This document shows positions 28,599 to 37,702 of a stretch of 45,775 nt of DNA, in pieces. The notes beneath the pieces are model-generated. The model saw nothing but the letters and a program-made list of their open reading frames with translations. It was not told the origin of the DNA and did no database searches. This stretch comes from a virus. Both the position numbers and the translations under genes were made by a program. Every line of letters begins with the position of its first letter. Position 1 is the first letter of the stretch. Location: positions 1-45,775 of IMG/VR virus record IMGVR_UViG_3300028024_000171; one strand, written 5' to 3'.

Positions 28599-29176
28599 TT
28601 CACCGCTCCTTCTCCGTCCTCCTTCGGCCCCAGCTCCCGCCACAACCACATAAACTCTACCTGTGCATCCAGGGGATACATCGGACGGATCCGCACCACG
28701 TTCTTGCCAGCCGGCACCCATTCATGCTTGGACATCAGCGTGCGGGCCTCAGAACATAGCACCGCATCGTCCAGCTGCTTGATGATCTTATGCATGTCCT
28801 CGCGTGGCACGGTGAGGCCGTACCGGGCGTAGATTACCGCCATGATGCCATCCTCGATAGCGGCGTAGTCCGTCAGGCTGGGCTTGAGGGGCCGTGGAAT
28901 ATCGCAGCAATAGGCCTCGGCGGCATCGTGCAGAAGTGCATACAGTGCGACCAGCGAGGTATAGCCACGGGATAGGGCCAGTTGCGCGCAATATACACTG
29001 TGCTGGGCAACGCTGTAATGGTATTTGGTGTGCCCGTTGAATCGGCAGATCAACGACAGCGCGTGTGCGATATCCTCGATATCCACGTCCTCCGGGCGCG
29101 GGTCCAGCGGGTAGAATTGACGGCCAGTAAAAGTTTCGATCCAGTTCCCTTTGCGGGCAGATACAGCGTGAATCAT
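28595..29176 (-). CDS. HD-domain phosphohydrolase (YfbR-like)
   Basis: 193 residues; ATG after GAAGGAGGGAATTCG. The HD-domain metal ligands are visible: His59 (YSVAQHSVYCA), His83-Asp84 (YALLHDAAEAY) and a later Asp in KQLDDAVL. The motif DAAEAYCCDIPRPLK is typical of YfbR-like 5'-deoxynucleotidases and related phage HD proteins, which remove phosphate from deoxynucleoside monophosphates. In a phage replication block it probably adjusts nucleotide pools. Confidence 0.85.
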   Translation of the reverse strand: MIHAVSARKGNWIETFTGRQFYPLDPRPEDVDIEDIAHALSLICRFNGHTKYHYSVAQHSVYCAQLALSRGYTSLVALYALLHDAAEAYCCDIPRPLKPSLTDYAAIEDGIMAVIYARYGLTVPREDMHKIIKQLDDAVLCSEARTLMSKHEWVPAGKNVVRIRPMYPLDAQVEFMWLWRELGPKEDGEGAVK

Positions 29177-29207
29177 CGAATTCCCTCCTTCAAAGTTTTC
29201 TATCTGT

Positions 29208-29235
29208 ATAATAGCTGCGGCACAGATTTTGGTAA
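29208..29235 (-). promoter_or_regulatory. candidate promoter of the HD phosphohydrolase gene
   Basis: On the minus strand TTACCA (29235-29230), 16 bases, TATTAT (29213-29208), about 30 bases before the ribosome binding site. It lies in a 97-base gap after the helicase gene. Confidence 0.35.
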
Positions 29236-29273
29236 GGGCCCGCCCCCGCGCGCCATGCGCGCGAAATCAAGTT

Positions 29274-30661
29274 TTATGCAGATTGTTGCTTCACACGCTC
29301 GATACGCGCTTTGAGGCTCTCGATCAGCCTGTCCTGCGTAGCCCCCTTGTCGGCCAGCGCCGCCACCACGTCCTCATCCCGGCCACCCTCGACAACCAGG
29401 TGATGCACGATAACCTTTTGCGTTTGCCCTTGACGGTGCAGCCGCTTGTTGGCCTGCTGGTAGAGCTCCAGGGACCAGTTCAACCCGAACCACACCACAT
29501 GATTGCCGCCGTCCTGCAGGTTTAGGCCGTAGGCAGCGCTGGCCGGATGGGCAAGCAGGACGTCGATCTGCCGGTTGTTCCAATCAGTTTCATCCTGGGG
29601 CCCGTCCAGCCGGCGGACCCGCAGGCCTGATTTCTCCAACGCCTTCTCCAGCCGCAGCAGGTCGTGGCGGAAGTTGTAAAACACCAACGCCGGCTGCCCG
29701 TTCAGGGCCTCGATCAGCTCCAAGAACGCCTCGATCTTGCAGCGGTGGATCTCCACGACCGCGCCGGCATCGTCATACGCCGCGCCATTGCACAGCTGCA
29801 GCAGCTTGTTGGACAGCGCCACCGCGGTCCCGACATCGATCACGCTATCGCCTACCTGCAGCAGCATCTCACGCTCTAACTGCTCGTACTTGCGTTTCGC
29901 CGCGGGATCCAGGACAACGGGGATATCGTCAACGGTAATATCCGGCAGCTGCAGGTAGTCCTCGGCCTTCATGCTGATGCAGATATCACCGATCAGTTTT
30001 TGTATCGCCTCATCCGCCCCGGGCTTCGGCGCATATGAGAACACCTGCTGGGCGTTGCGTTTGTCCGGCAAGAAATACCGCTCGCGGTATTGGCCGATGT
30101 GCTTCCCCAGCCGTTCGCCCTGGTCCAGCAGATACAGCTGCGCCCACAGGTCGATCAACCCGTTCGGCGCCGGCGTGCCGGTCAGCTCCACCAGGCGTTT
30201 GACATGCGGCCGCACCCAGGTGAGGGCCTTGAACCGTTTCGCCTGATGGCTCTTAAAGCTGCTGCTCTCGTCGATCACCACCATGTCATACGGCCAGGCG
30301 TTGCGGTAATACTCCACCAGCCAGCACACGTTCTCCCGGTTGATGATGTAAATATCCGCCGGCGTGTTCAGCGCGCGGATCCGTTGCTTCTCACTGCCCA
30401 ACACCAGCGAGATCCGCAGATGCCGCAAATGATCCCACTTCGCCGCCTCTTTGCTCCAGGTCGCCTCGGCCACTTTCTTCGGCGCGATCACCAGCACCCG
30501 GTTGATCTCAAAGCGGTTGTACTTGAGGTCGTTGACGGCCGTCAGCGTGATTACCGTCTTGCTCGTCAACCTAAGCCCATGTCTAAAAATGCTCCCAAGT
30601 ACGGGTCTTGGATCATACGCTGGATGCAATAGGTCTGATAGGCATGAGGCTTAAAATTCAT
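29274..30661 (-). pseudogene. SNF2-type DEAD-box helicase, reading frame broken at Walker A
   Basis: The true start is ATG 30661 with AAGGAGGTG eight bases upstream. It reads MNFKPHAYQTYCIQRMIQDP and YLGAFLDMGLG, then meets TGA at 30568-30566. The rest of a normal helicase follows in the -1 frame from KTVITLTAVNDL onward: VLVIAPKKVAEATW, motif II VVIDESSSFKS, motif III ELTGTPAPNG, then ALVFYNFRHDL, the motif V region DVLLAHPASAAYGLNLQ and motif VI ANKRLHRQGQTQ. Removing the eight bases 30561-30568 would restore GLGKT exactly; a one-base or five-base change would give other near-Walker sequences. So motif I is interrupted in this copy. Intact relatives are SNF2 family ATPases in phage replication modules. 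A sequencing or assembly error, a real mutation, or recoding are all possible. Confidence 0.75.
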
Positions 30662-31064
30662 CGGGCATCACCTCCTTTTGCGCAGCATGCCAAGCTGCAT
30701 GCTGTGCCTGATTCTTAAAAACCCACAGATTCTCTGGCCGATTATTTCGCTTGTTTCCATCGAGGTGGTGGACCACTTCGCCCGCTCTAAGCCTTCGGCC
30801 CAACATCTGCTCCGCGACTATCCGATGTTCATGTCGGCCATACCGCTTTGCGTAGGTCTTACCCTCACCTGTTCCAAGACGCGCTTTTCGCAGCTTCGTT
30901 CGTGTCCGCGGCGTCATGCGCGTAGGATTCAGCTCCTCATTCAACGTAGCCATATGGCACTGACGGCTACAGAATGGCCTGCCCTGTCGTTTGCACGGTG
31001 ATCTATACATCGCAGCGCCACAGCGGGTACAGGTTTCTGGTTCTCCAGCCCTTGGTCTGCCCAT
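30651..31064 (-). CDS. HNH endonuclease
   Basis: 137 residues from ATG 31064 (MGRPRAGEPETCTRCGAAMY), with GGGAGGGTG upstream. An N-terminal zinc ribbon (TCTRCGAAM, FCSRQC) is followed by a complete HNH motif: YGRHEHRIVAEQMLGRRLRA, then GEVVHHLDGNKRNNRPENLW. The His-His-Asn set for metal binding and catalysis is intact. The gene end overlaps the start of the helicase gene by 11 bases. Free-standing HNH genes of this sort are often homing endonucleases in phages. Confidence 0.85.
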   Translation of the reverse strand: MGRPRAGEPETCTRCGAAMYRSPCKRQGRPFCSRQCHMATLNEELNPTRMTPRTRTKLRKARLGTGEGKTYAKRYGRHEHRIVAEQMLGRRLRAGEVVHHLDGNKRNNRPENLWVFKNQAQHAAWHAAQKEVMPDEF

Positions 31065-31065
31065 T

Positions 31066-31359
31066 TCAACACCCTCCCGTGCACTGTATGATCGCCAGAG
31101 TGTGGTCGACCATGTCCTTGCTATTGACGTCTGCAAACACCAGGCATCCCATGGCCCGCAGATCTGCCTGCTGTTTTTGCTGCAGCGGCGTGGACTGCTT
31201 CCCCGGCGCTTTCAGCTCCGCGAACGCGATCTTCCCGCCCGGCAGGCATATCAGGCGATCGGGCACCCCGTCGTTGCCCGGCGAGACAAACTTATAGGCC
31301 CGGCCTCCCATCGCCTTCACCCGCTTGCGCAGATAGGCTTCAACCTCCCGTTCAACCAT
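31066..31359 (-). CDS. VRR-NUC domain nuclease
   Basis: 97 residues; ATG after GGAGGGAAAATCGG. The VRR-NUC fold of the PD-(D/E)XK superfamily is clear: VEREVEAYLRKRVKAMGGRA, then SPGNDGVPDRLICLPGGKIAF with the catalytic Asp, and AELKAPGKQSTPLQQKQQADL with the E-x-K pair. It is a small endonuclease, probably cutting structured DNA. It sits between VapE and helicase as in many clostridial prophages. Confidence 0.9.
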   Translation of the reverse strand: MVEREVEAYLRKRVKAMGGRAYKFVSPGNDGVPDRLICLPGGKIAFAELKAPGKQSTPLQQKQQADLRAMGCLVFADVNSKDMVDHTLAIIQCTGGC

Positions 31360-31379
31360 CCGATTTTCCCTCCAAAAGC

Positions 31380-31650
31380 CGTTTACTACGGCGACTACAT
31401 TCCCTCGCGCGCGAGACGTATACGCGTTAGGCGTATTAGGCGTATACGTATATGCCTATTTTCTCTATTTCTCTCTCCTAGGGAAAAGAATGTAGTAAAT
31501 GTAGTAAAACGTTCTTTTCCTTAGAGATTTAGGGCTTTTCAGCCGCCTACAAACTTTACTACATTCGCCAAATCGCTTGTAGTAGATGTAGTACTTGTAG
31601 TACTACAAACTTTTTGATTGTAGTAAGCGTTTGTAGTAAATGTAGTTGAC
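31380..31650. repeat. iteron cluster, candidate replication origin
   Basis: The gap between VRR-NUC and vapE (31360-31538) plus the first ~110 bases of the vapE 3' end contain TGTAGTA at 31491, 31500, 31578, 31587, 31596, 31619 and 31632 (TGTAGTT at 31641), and inverted TACTACA at 31557 and 31601. Several are exactly nine bases apart. Two CGTATACG palindromes (31417-31424, 31441-31448) flank GCGTTAG and GCGTATTAG units. The cluster lies inside the replication module, is AT-rich, and resembles initiator-binding iterons. Not proven. Confidence 0.55.
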
Positions 31651-34040
31651 CTTTTAAACCCTCGTTGACTGTCGTATGGGCCAAATTTCAACGGCATATC
31701 TATCCGCTCCCATCCCGGCATTGCGGCCAAAATGCTGTTGATCTCCGCGCTGTCCTGGCGCTTCATGGTTTTGATATCGCCGGCGAAGCATTCGCACCAA
31801 ACCTCTATGGCGCATATCTTGTCGCGCTCCACGGTGGCGGTCGCATCCCGCTGGAAGCTGTCGGACCAATACAGGCGGCGGTCGCCTAGCGAACGTTTTG
31901 CCCAGTCATGGGGCACAGGACGTTCTGCAAATGCTCGTATGATGCCTTCCTTGGCGTTGCTTTCCCTGTGCGTCTCCTGCTCCTCCATGGATATCCGCTC
32001 AGCCTCGCCGGAGAGGTATAGGGGCTCTCCAAGCTGCCAAGCGGCGAACGCCTCCGCCCATATTTGCTCCACTTCGCCATCCAGCTGCCGGAAGATGCTT
32101 TTCGTCGGCGGCCGCCGGCCGACGTCCACCGGCCAGAAGCGGCGATTGCCCGTGCGGTCCCGCAGGAACTCGCTGTCGTTGGTGGTGCCGTAGAACACGC
32201 AGCGCCGCGGGTAGGCGTTTGTACGGCGGCCGTAAGGTTCCCTGTAGATATCCTCCTGCTGGCTCAGAAATTGCTTGACGGCGGTGATCTCCGAGCGCGT
32301 CATGCCGTTGAGCTCTCCCAGCTCGTTGATCCATGTGCCCTGCACCATCTCACGGGCCTCTTTGCCCTCGAAGGTGGAGAGGCTGTCCGAGTACCAGCGG
32401 CGGCCCAGCAGGCGCAGGAACGTGCTCTTGCCTATGCCCTGGGGGCCTGACAGAATCGGCATGTAGTCGTATTTGACGCCGGGCTCCATGGCGCGCGCGA
32501 CGGCGGCGGCCAGGCTCTTGCGCATGACGGCGCGGGTATACAAGTTATCCTCCGCGCCCAGGTAATCGATCAGCAGCATGTCCAGGCGCTTAACGCCGTC
32601 CCATCTGAGGGCGACCAAGAAGTCCTGCACATCGTTGATCCGCTGTTTGAACGCGCATAGCGTGATGGCGTCCATTATCCGTTTTTCGCCTGTGATGCCG
32701 TATACCTTCTCAACGTAATGGCGCAGGCCCGCGTCGTCGGTGTCGGTCCACTGCCGGCGGCCTGCGCGGCTGTCCCAGGGCAGTGCGCCCAGGGCAAGGC
32801 CGCGGTTTGCGAACTCATCGAACGCCAGCCTGCCGCGCAGCAGCGGGTCGTGCTCCAGGATGATGAGGACGTTGTCCGTCGTCTTTGCCGGCGCGCCGGT
32901 GGTTGCGCTGACGGCCAGCAGGCTGATCCAGTTGGCGGTCTCCTCCTCGGCGGGCACGCCCGCGCCGGCGAAGGCCTCCACTGCAGTCTCGTACCGCTCG
33001 GTATTGAGCAGCGCGGTCACGCCGACGTCGGCCACGGCCAGCTGGCTCATGAGCGTGTAGGAGGGCAGGCGGTTGGTCGGGGTGCCCGGCTGCGCGTCGT
33101 CGTCCTGATCGCCGAAGCGGTGGAGGCGGACCAGGTCGAAAGCGTTGACCAGCTTGTTGCTGCAGGGGTCGGTGGCGTGATGGGAGTACAAAAACTGCCC
33201 GTGGTCGTAGATGACGGCGCCGCCGGTGGTGCTCCCGCCCGTGAAGGTGTAGCGGTCGGGGATATCGGTGGGTGCGTAAATGCCCGGCAGGAACGTGTCC
33301 ATTGCACGGTAGATGTCGTAGGTCTTACAGAACGCGCCCACGACGCCGGACTTTTCCGTGGGATCGCCCTGTTTGGCGGCGAGGCGCTGCTGCGCCTGGT
33401 CCACCCCGGGGACCTGCGGCCACTCCGCGACGTTATGCCAGTCCCGGTACATATGCAGCGTACCGTCCACATCCACAAAGGGCTTGTCGCCGTAAACGTG
33501 GACGTATTGGCTGTCCGCGCAGCAGCTGGGCCAGTACATGAGGCGGGAGGCCTCGAACGTGGTCGGGTCGCACAGCTCCATGCCGATCAGTGAGGCGAGC
33601 TTGCGCGCGATCGGCTCATACTCGTCCGCGCTGCAGGCCCGGGAGAGCGGCAGGAGGATGCGCAGGCGAGGCTTAGCCTCCTCGTGCTTACGGGTGCTGT
33701 AGACGCAGTAGCCGCAGCCCAGCGCATCCACGCGGCGGAGTACGTCGCTGGTCGCGCCGGCGGAGATGCTGTCGGCGTCGATCGTGACCACGTCCCTGCC
33801 GGTGACCGCCTTGGCCTTGCGCCGGTTGCCCTGCAGCGTGCCGGCGACAAAGCCGCCCACGTCCTTGAGCTCGTCCTGCTTGGCTTTCGGCAGCGCCAGA
33901 TATGCCCCCAGCGTCTCGATGCCTCGGATGGGCGTGCGTAGGCGTTCATATAATTCGGACACCCAAATTGTTGACGGCGGCCATTTGGTCGCCCGCCGGC
34001 TGCTGCCGGTGGAGATAACAATTTTACGGTCATATATCAT
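31539..34040 (-). CDS. VapE-family primase-polymerase / helicase replication protein
   Basis: 833 residues from ATG 34040, with GAGGTGTCCGC upstream and overlapping the previous stop. The N-terminal part is primase-polymerase-like: VVTIDADSISAG with Asp88 and Asp90, and KPRLRILLPLSR. The C-terminal half is a virulence-associated E ATPase: PILSGPQGIGKSTFLRLLG (Walker A near residue 530), WINELGELNGM, and VFYGTTNDSEFLRDRTGNRR then FWPVDV, all strongly conserved in the family. It probably primes and unwinds DNA at the phage origin. The last ~25 residues (STTSTTSTTSD) are encoded by the TGTAGTA iterons. Confidence 0.9.
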   Translation of the reverse strand: MIYDRKIVISTGSSRRATKWPPSTIWVSELYERLRTPIRGIETLGAYLALPKAKQDELKDVGGFVAGTLQGNRRKAKAVTGRDVVTIDADSISAGATSDVLRRVDALGCGYCVYSTRKHEEAKPRLRILLPLSRACSADEYEPIARKLASLIGMELCDPTTFEASRLMYWPSCCADSQYVHVYGDKPFVDVDGTLHMYRDWHNVAEWPQVPGVDQAQQRLAAKQGDPTEKSGVVGAFCKTYDIYRAMDTFLPGIYAPTDIPDRYTFTGGSTTGGAVIYDHGQFLYSHHATDPCSNKLVNAFDLVRLHRFGDQDDDAQPGTPTNRLPSYTLMSQLAVADVGVTALLNTERYETAVEAFAGAGVPAEEETANWISLLAVSATTGAPAKTTDNVLIILEHDPLLRGRLAFDEFANRGLALGALPWDSRAGRRQWTDTDDAGLRHYVEKVYGITGEKRIMDAITLCAFKQRINDVQDFLVALRWDGVKRLDMLLIDYLGAEDNLYTRAVMRKSLAAAVARAMEPGVKYDYMPILSGPQGIGKSTFLRLLGRRWYSDSLSTFEGKEAREMVQGTWINELGELNGMTRSEITAVKQFLSQQEDIYREPYGRRTNAYPRRCVFYGTTNDSEFLRDRTGNRRFWPVDVGRRPPTKSIFRQLDGEVEQIWAEAFAAWQLGEPLYLSGEAERISMEEQETHRESNAKEGIIRAFAERPVPHDWAKRSLGDRRLYWSDSFQRDATATVERDKICAIEVWCECFAGDIKTMKRQDSAEINSILAAMPGWERIDMPLKFGPYDSQRGFKRSTTFTTNAYYNQKVCSTTSTTSTTSDLANVVKFVGG

Positions 34041-34897
34041 GCGGACACCTCGATTTCGACATGGTAGTCTTTCCAAATCATGCCGAATTCAGGGTTCCCG
34101 CAGACATACGGTCCCGTCCAAAAAGTACCTACACCCCATGGTTTTCCAAACGCCGGATGTTCTGCTGTAAATGTTTTAAAATGCCCCCTCACGCTGTGTA
34201 CCGCACGATCCTGTGTGGAGGCGGTCTCGGTTTGCGCATGCGATTGCTTTTGTCTAAATGGATTTATGTGGAGGATTTTGTATTGAAGTAACTGAATATT
34301 CTTCCGCTCCCGCGCGCGTCTTTGCGGCCTAGCTATATGCTCCATCGGATTATATTCTTCTAAGGACGTATTTTTACAGTTGAGAAGATCGAGCGCAAAA
34401 AGGCTCTTCTGAAATATGGCTATTGAGCTCGCGGGTTGTTGCAATTCGAACGTAGAAATTGTCCCGTCTGGGTTTACAAGACAGGAGCTAAACTTATACC
34501 ATTCGCGCTTTTCTGGATGGAAAAAGTATATTTCTCCGCATACGCACGTCCTTTTTGCTTCGGCAATAGTGATTGCCTCCAATTTAACGGCGTAAGTAAG
34601 TTCTATTACGGCTTTTATAGAGGCGGCGTCGATAAACCCTTTGTCGATATCCTCGCTTGTGTTCAGTGTTCTCGCGTTAAAAATCAAACACATAGGGCTG
34701 TAAGGCAAGTAAAGGGCTTCAATACTGGTTTCTACAGTAGGGAGCATTTCGGCCTTATACTTGGAGGACAAATGCGGAGGAAAAAATGAGCTAATCACAT
34801 TTCGTGATACGATAGGTTGAGAATCCAATCTGCGGTATAGCTGAATGGCTTCTTGCACGTTAAACACAGGGCACTGTTTAAGAAAATTTCCATTCAC
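34037..34897 (-). CDS. AT-rich hypothetical protein in the replication block
   Basis: 286 residues from GTG 34897, which follows AAGGAGTGATACGGC. The N-terminal part has ECT-like helical text (VFNVQEAIQLYRRLDSQPIV) and a C-x-C pair in RTCVCGEIYFF. The C-terminus VRGHFKTFTAEHPAFG and TGPYVCGNPEFG resembles a tail found in phage and plasmid proteins of unknown function. GC content is lower than in the flanking pol and vapE genes, and it sits between them, which suggests insertion. It overlaps vapE by four bases. No activity can be assigned. Confidence 0.7.
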   Translation of the reverse strand: MNGNFLKQCPVFNVQEAIQLYRRLDSQPIVSRNVISSFFPPHLSSKYKAEMLPTVETSIEALYLPYSPMCLIFNARTLNTSEDIDKGFIDAASIKAVIELTYAVKLEAITIAEAKRTCVCGEIYFFHPEKREWYKFSSCLVNPDGTISTFELQQPASSIAIFQKSLFALDLLNCKNTSLEEYNPMEHIARPQRRARERKNIQLLQYKILHINPFRQKQSHAQTETASTQDRAVHSVRGHFKTFTAEHPAFGKPWGVGTFWTGPYVCGNPEFGMIWKDYHVEIEVSA

Positions 34898-34903
34898 GCC
34901 GTA

Positions 34904-36904
34904 TCACTCCTTTTTGTAAAACGTGCTCACAAACCCGCCCGCCCGAAGCAGCAGACCAGGCACCCAAGGGATCGGCTCACCCATGATACGGCATATGACG
35001 GCGAGTTCCGCGGCAGGATCGGCGGAAAGCGGGCGATCGATCACCACCTCGTCGTGGATGTGCATGACAATCTGGTAACCGGCGGCGCTCAGTCGGCGCA
35101 TTGCCTCGGCCAAGCAGTCCCGGGCGGTCGCCTGCACGATGTTCTCGACGAGCTTGCCGCCGTAGGTATCGACCGTGCCCCACTTTTTCGTCGTCTGGTC
35201 CATGCCGTAGTAATGCAGGCTGTCATTACCCCACTGGTTAGGCGCGAGGTATGGGCGGGCATAAAATAGCTTCCGGCCGCTGGGCAGCCGTACCGTCAAA
35301 AAATCTTGGCCGGTTGCCTCGTCGCCCTCGCGGGCGAATATGATGCCCTTATCGACGCCCGCCGGCTGCCCGGTGCGCATGGCGGTGAGCGCGGCGTTCT
35401 CGACGGTATACCAAAGGTCCACGATGCGCCTATTGGCCTGCCGCCATTTCTGCACAATTTCCGGCATTTCCTCGGGGACCAGCTTTTTCCCGGTATCCAT
35501 CTTTGTGAGCGCGCCAACGCCGCCCTGGTATCCGAGCGCGAGCTCCGCGACCTTGCCGCGCTGCCGCAGCGGGTTGTCCTTGGTGATCTCCTCGATCGGC
35601 ACGCCGAACATCTGGGATGCGGAGGCCTCGTAGATCTTGCCGTGCGTGGCGAACACGTCCATGCGCCATTGCTCGCCAGCCAGCCAGGAGATCACGCGCG
35701 CCTCGATGGCCGAGAAGTCGGCTACGATGAAAACATGCCCGTCGGAGGGGACGAAGGCCGTGCGGATCAGCTGTGAGAGCGTGTCCGGCAAGCTGCCGTA
35801 GAGCAGCCGCAGCGCCTCGCTTTTGCCGGCCACGGCGCAGCTGCGGGCCAGCTCCAGCGCGGGCAGATGGTTCTGCGGGAGGTTTTGCACCTGGACCAAG
35901 CGGCCCGCCCATCGGCCGGTCCTGTTCGCACCGTAAAACTGCAGCAGCCCACGCACGCGGTCATCGAAGCACATGGCCTCCCGCATGGCTGCATATTTCT
36001 TGGTGCTGGTCTTTGACAGCTCCTGTCGAATCTCCAGGACCCGGCGCGCGGTGTCGCTCTCCAGGTCGGTCTTGAGCAGGTCCTTGACGGTCTCTTTGCG
36101 CAGGTCCGGTACTTCTTCGTCCAGCTCCTCCTCCAGCCAGGCGGTGAGCTGCTGCACGCTCTTGGGGTTGCTGAGCCCGGACAGCTGGATGGCCTCAGCG
36201 GTAAGCTGCCGGGTAATCATGTCGTCCATGGCCAGCGCACTGTCGATCAGCTGCGCGTCCACGCGGACGCCGCAGGCGTTGATCTGCTGGTCCAGCTGCC
36301 AGAGCTCCTGCTCGCCGGCGGGTACGGGGAACGCGGAGAGCCGGCGCTCGATTTCCATCTCGGTAACGACGTCCTGAGCGCAGTAGTCCTTGAATAGCCG
36401 CCACCTATCCGGCTCGTGCTTGGGGCGCGTCCGGGTGCGGTTGCCGTTGCTGGCTGAGGGCTTGCAGGGGACGCAGAAGGTCTTTATGAGGGATTGGCCG
36501 GTGCCCAACTTGCGTTTGTCCTGGGGCAGGCCCAGGGCCTCCCCGGTCGCGCTCAGCCCCGCGGTGTATCCACAGTACAGGCCATGCAGCATCGTGCAGC
36601 GCCATTGCCCCAGCCATGCCATCATCTGCCGGACGTCATAATGGAGATAGCGCGACAGGCAGTACCACTCAAAGGCGGCATTGTAGGCGTGCTTGATGAC
36701 CGCCGGGTATTGCAACAGCGAGCGGATATGCTCCGGGATCTCCTCCCCCTGCGCGAGATCCACAACGCGCGCCGGCTCACCATCCAGCGAGTAGGCAAAA
36801 AGAAGCACCTCGAAGGCGGGGGACTGCACATATCTGTACAGCCCCGCCTTTTTGATGTCGACGTCGGAAAACGTCTCAATGTCGATGGACAGATGGCGCT
36901 CCAT
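34904..36904 (-). CDS. family A DNA polymerase
   Basis: 666 residues. The N-terminal 3'-5' exonuclease motif is LSIDIETFSD (Asp8, Glu10), with later exo motifs IKHAYNAAFEWYCL and FKDYCAQDVVTEMEI. Polymerase motif A is VADFSAIEARVISW, motif B includes RQRGKVAELALGYQGGVGAL, and motif C is MHIHDEVVID near the C-terminus. All catalytic acids are present. It lacks the 5'-3' exonuclease domain, as is usual for phage PolA-type replicases. It copies the phage genome. There is only a weak ribosome binding site, three bases after the previous stop, so coupling is likely. Confidence 0.92.
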   Translation of the reverse strand: MERHLSIDIETFSDVDIKKAGLYRYVQSPAFEVLLFAYSLDGEPARVVDLAQGEEIPEHIRSLLQYPAVIKHAYNAAFEWYCLSRYLHYDVRQMMAWLGQWRCTMLHGLYCGYTAGLSATGEALGLPQDKRKLGTGQSLIKTFCVPCKPSASNGNRTRTRPKHEPDRWRLFKDYCAQDVVTEMEIERRLSAFPVPAGEQELWQLDQQINACGVRVDAQLIDSALAMDDMITRQLTAEAIQLSGLSNPKSVQQLTAWLEEELDEEVPDLRKETVKDLLKTDLESDTARRVLEIRQELSKTSTKKYAAMREAMCFDDRVRGLLQFYGANRTGRWAGRLVQVQNLPQNHLPALELARSCAVAGKSEALRLLYGSLPDTLSQLIRTAFVPSDGHVFIVADFSAIEARVISWLAGEQWRMDVFATHGKIYEASASQMFGVPIEEITKDNPLRQRGKVAELALGYQGGVGALTKMDTGKKLVPEEMPEIVQKWRQANRRIVDLWYTVENAALTAMRTGQPAGVDKGIIFAREGDEATGQDFLTVRLPSGRKLFYARPYLAPNQWGNDSLHYYGMDQTTKKWGTVDTYGGKLVENIVQATARDCLAEAMRRLSAAGYQIVMHIHDEVVIDRPLSADPAAELAVICRIMGEPIPWVPGLLLRAGGFVSTFYKKE

Positions 36905-36907
36905 GGC

Positions 36908-37681
36908 TTACAGCCCCATGATTGGCGGCTGCACCGGCCGTCCGGTGATCGGGTCGATCTGCGGCTGGTACTGCGGTACCGGCGGCTGCTGATACTGCTG
37001 AGGCTGAGTGGGGGCCATCCAGGGGGCCGCGCCAGCGGGCGCTTGCTGTGCGTATTGCTGGGGCGCGTATTGCGGCTGCGGGGCTTGGTAGGGCTGCTGG
37101 TAGGTCGGCGCGGGTGTCTGATACGGCTGCGGCTGATAGGCAGGGGCAGCCCCGCCAAAAGCCTCGGCGGCGCTCACACGACCCCCCAGCGGTTCGCCGT
37201 CACGGGTCTTTTGGACAGGGCCGAGACCGCAGCCCACGCCCTTCTTGCCCGAATTGAAATAAGCGAAGAAGTTGATGCTGATGTTTGCGTACATGCCGCT
37301 GTAAATCTGCGTGGCGTCGATGATCGGGGCCAGGGACAGATCAACGACTTCGGGGCGCTGCCTGCTGCTGGCCGTCATGACCCAATGCCCCTTGCACTCA
37401 GGGCCGAAGGCCTCGCCGTTGGGGCGCACGCCGTCGCCGTCATAGATCGGCACGGTCAGCTGCGCAGGGCGCACGCCGCCCCATTTGGTTGCGAGGCCCT
37501 CCTGCGCGGCTGCCTGGATCGCCGCATCGATGCGCTGCCGGGTGGCGATGTCAGTCTTGGGGATGAGCAGGGTGACGCTGTACTTCTCCTCCGCGCCGGG
37601 TTGATTGGCATACGGCTTGAGCAGATGCTCGTAGCTGATGCGTGTCTCGTTCGTGGTGACCTGGGTAGGCTTGTTTGCCAT
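36908..37681 (-). CDS. DUF2815 protein, ssDNA-binding-like
   Basis: 257 residues; ATG after TAGGAGGTAAAAACATC. It opens TNETRISYEHLLKPYANQPG and continues EEKYSVTLLIPKTD, PIYDGDGVRPNGEAFGPECK and YSGMYANISINFFAYFNSGK, the DUF2815 pattern seen between DUF2800 and pol genes in prophages. This family has an OB-like fold and is thought to bind single-stranded DNA. The last ~85 residues are a disordered Gln/Pro/Ala/Tyr tail, longer than in many relatives and ending PPIMGL, which could bind partner proteins. Confidence 0.85.
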   Translation of the reverse strand: MANKPTQVTTNETRISYEHLLKPYANQPGAEEKYSVTLLIPKTDIATRQRIDAAIQAAAQEGLATKWGGVRPAQLTVPIYDGDGVRPNGEAFGPECKGHWVMTASSRQRPEVVDLSLAPIIDATQIYSGMYANISINFFAYFNSGKKGVGCGLGPVQKTRDGEPLGGRVSAAEAFGGAAPAYQPQPYQTPAPTYQQPYQAPQPQYAPQQYAQQAPAGAAPWMAPTQPQQYQQPPVPQYQPQIDPITGRPVQPPIMGL

Positions 37682-37702
37682 GATGTTTTTACCTCCTATA
37701 AA

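Noticed and set aside
31390-31450. Integron or IS terminal repeat suggested by the GCGTATTAGGCGTATAC repeats
   Set aside because: There is no transposase or matching inverted copy elsewhere; the repeats fit better with the iteron cluster beside the replication genes.
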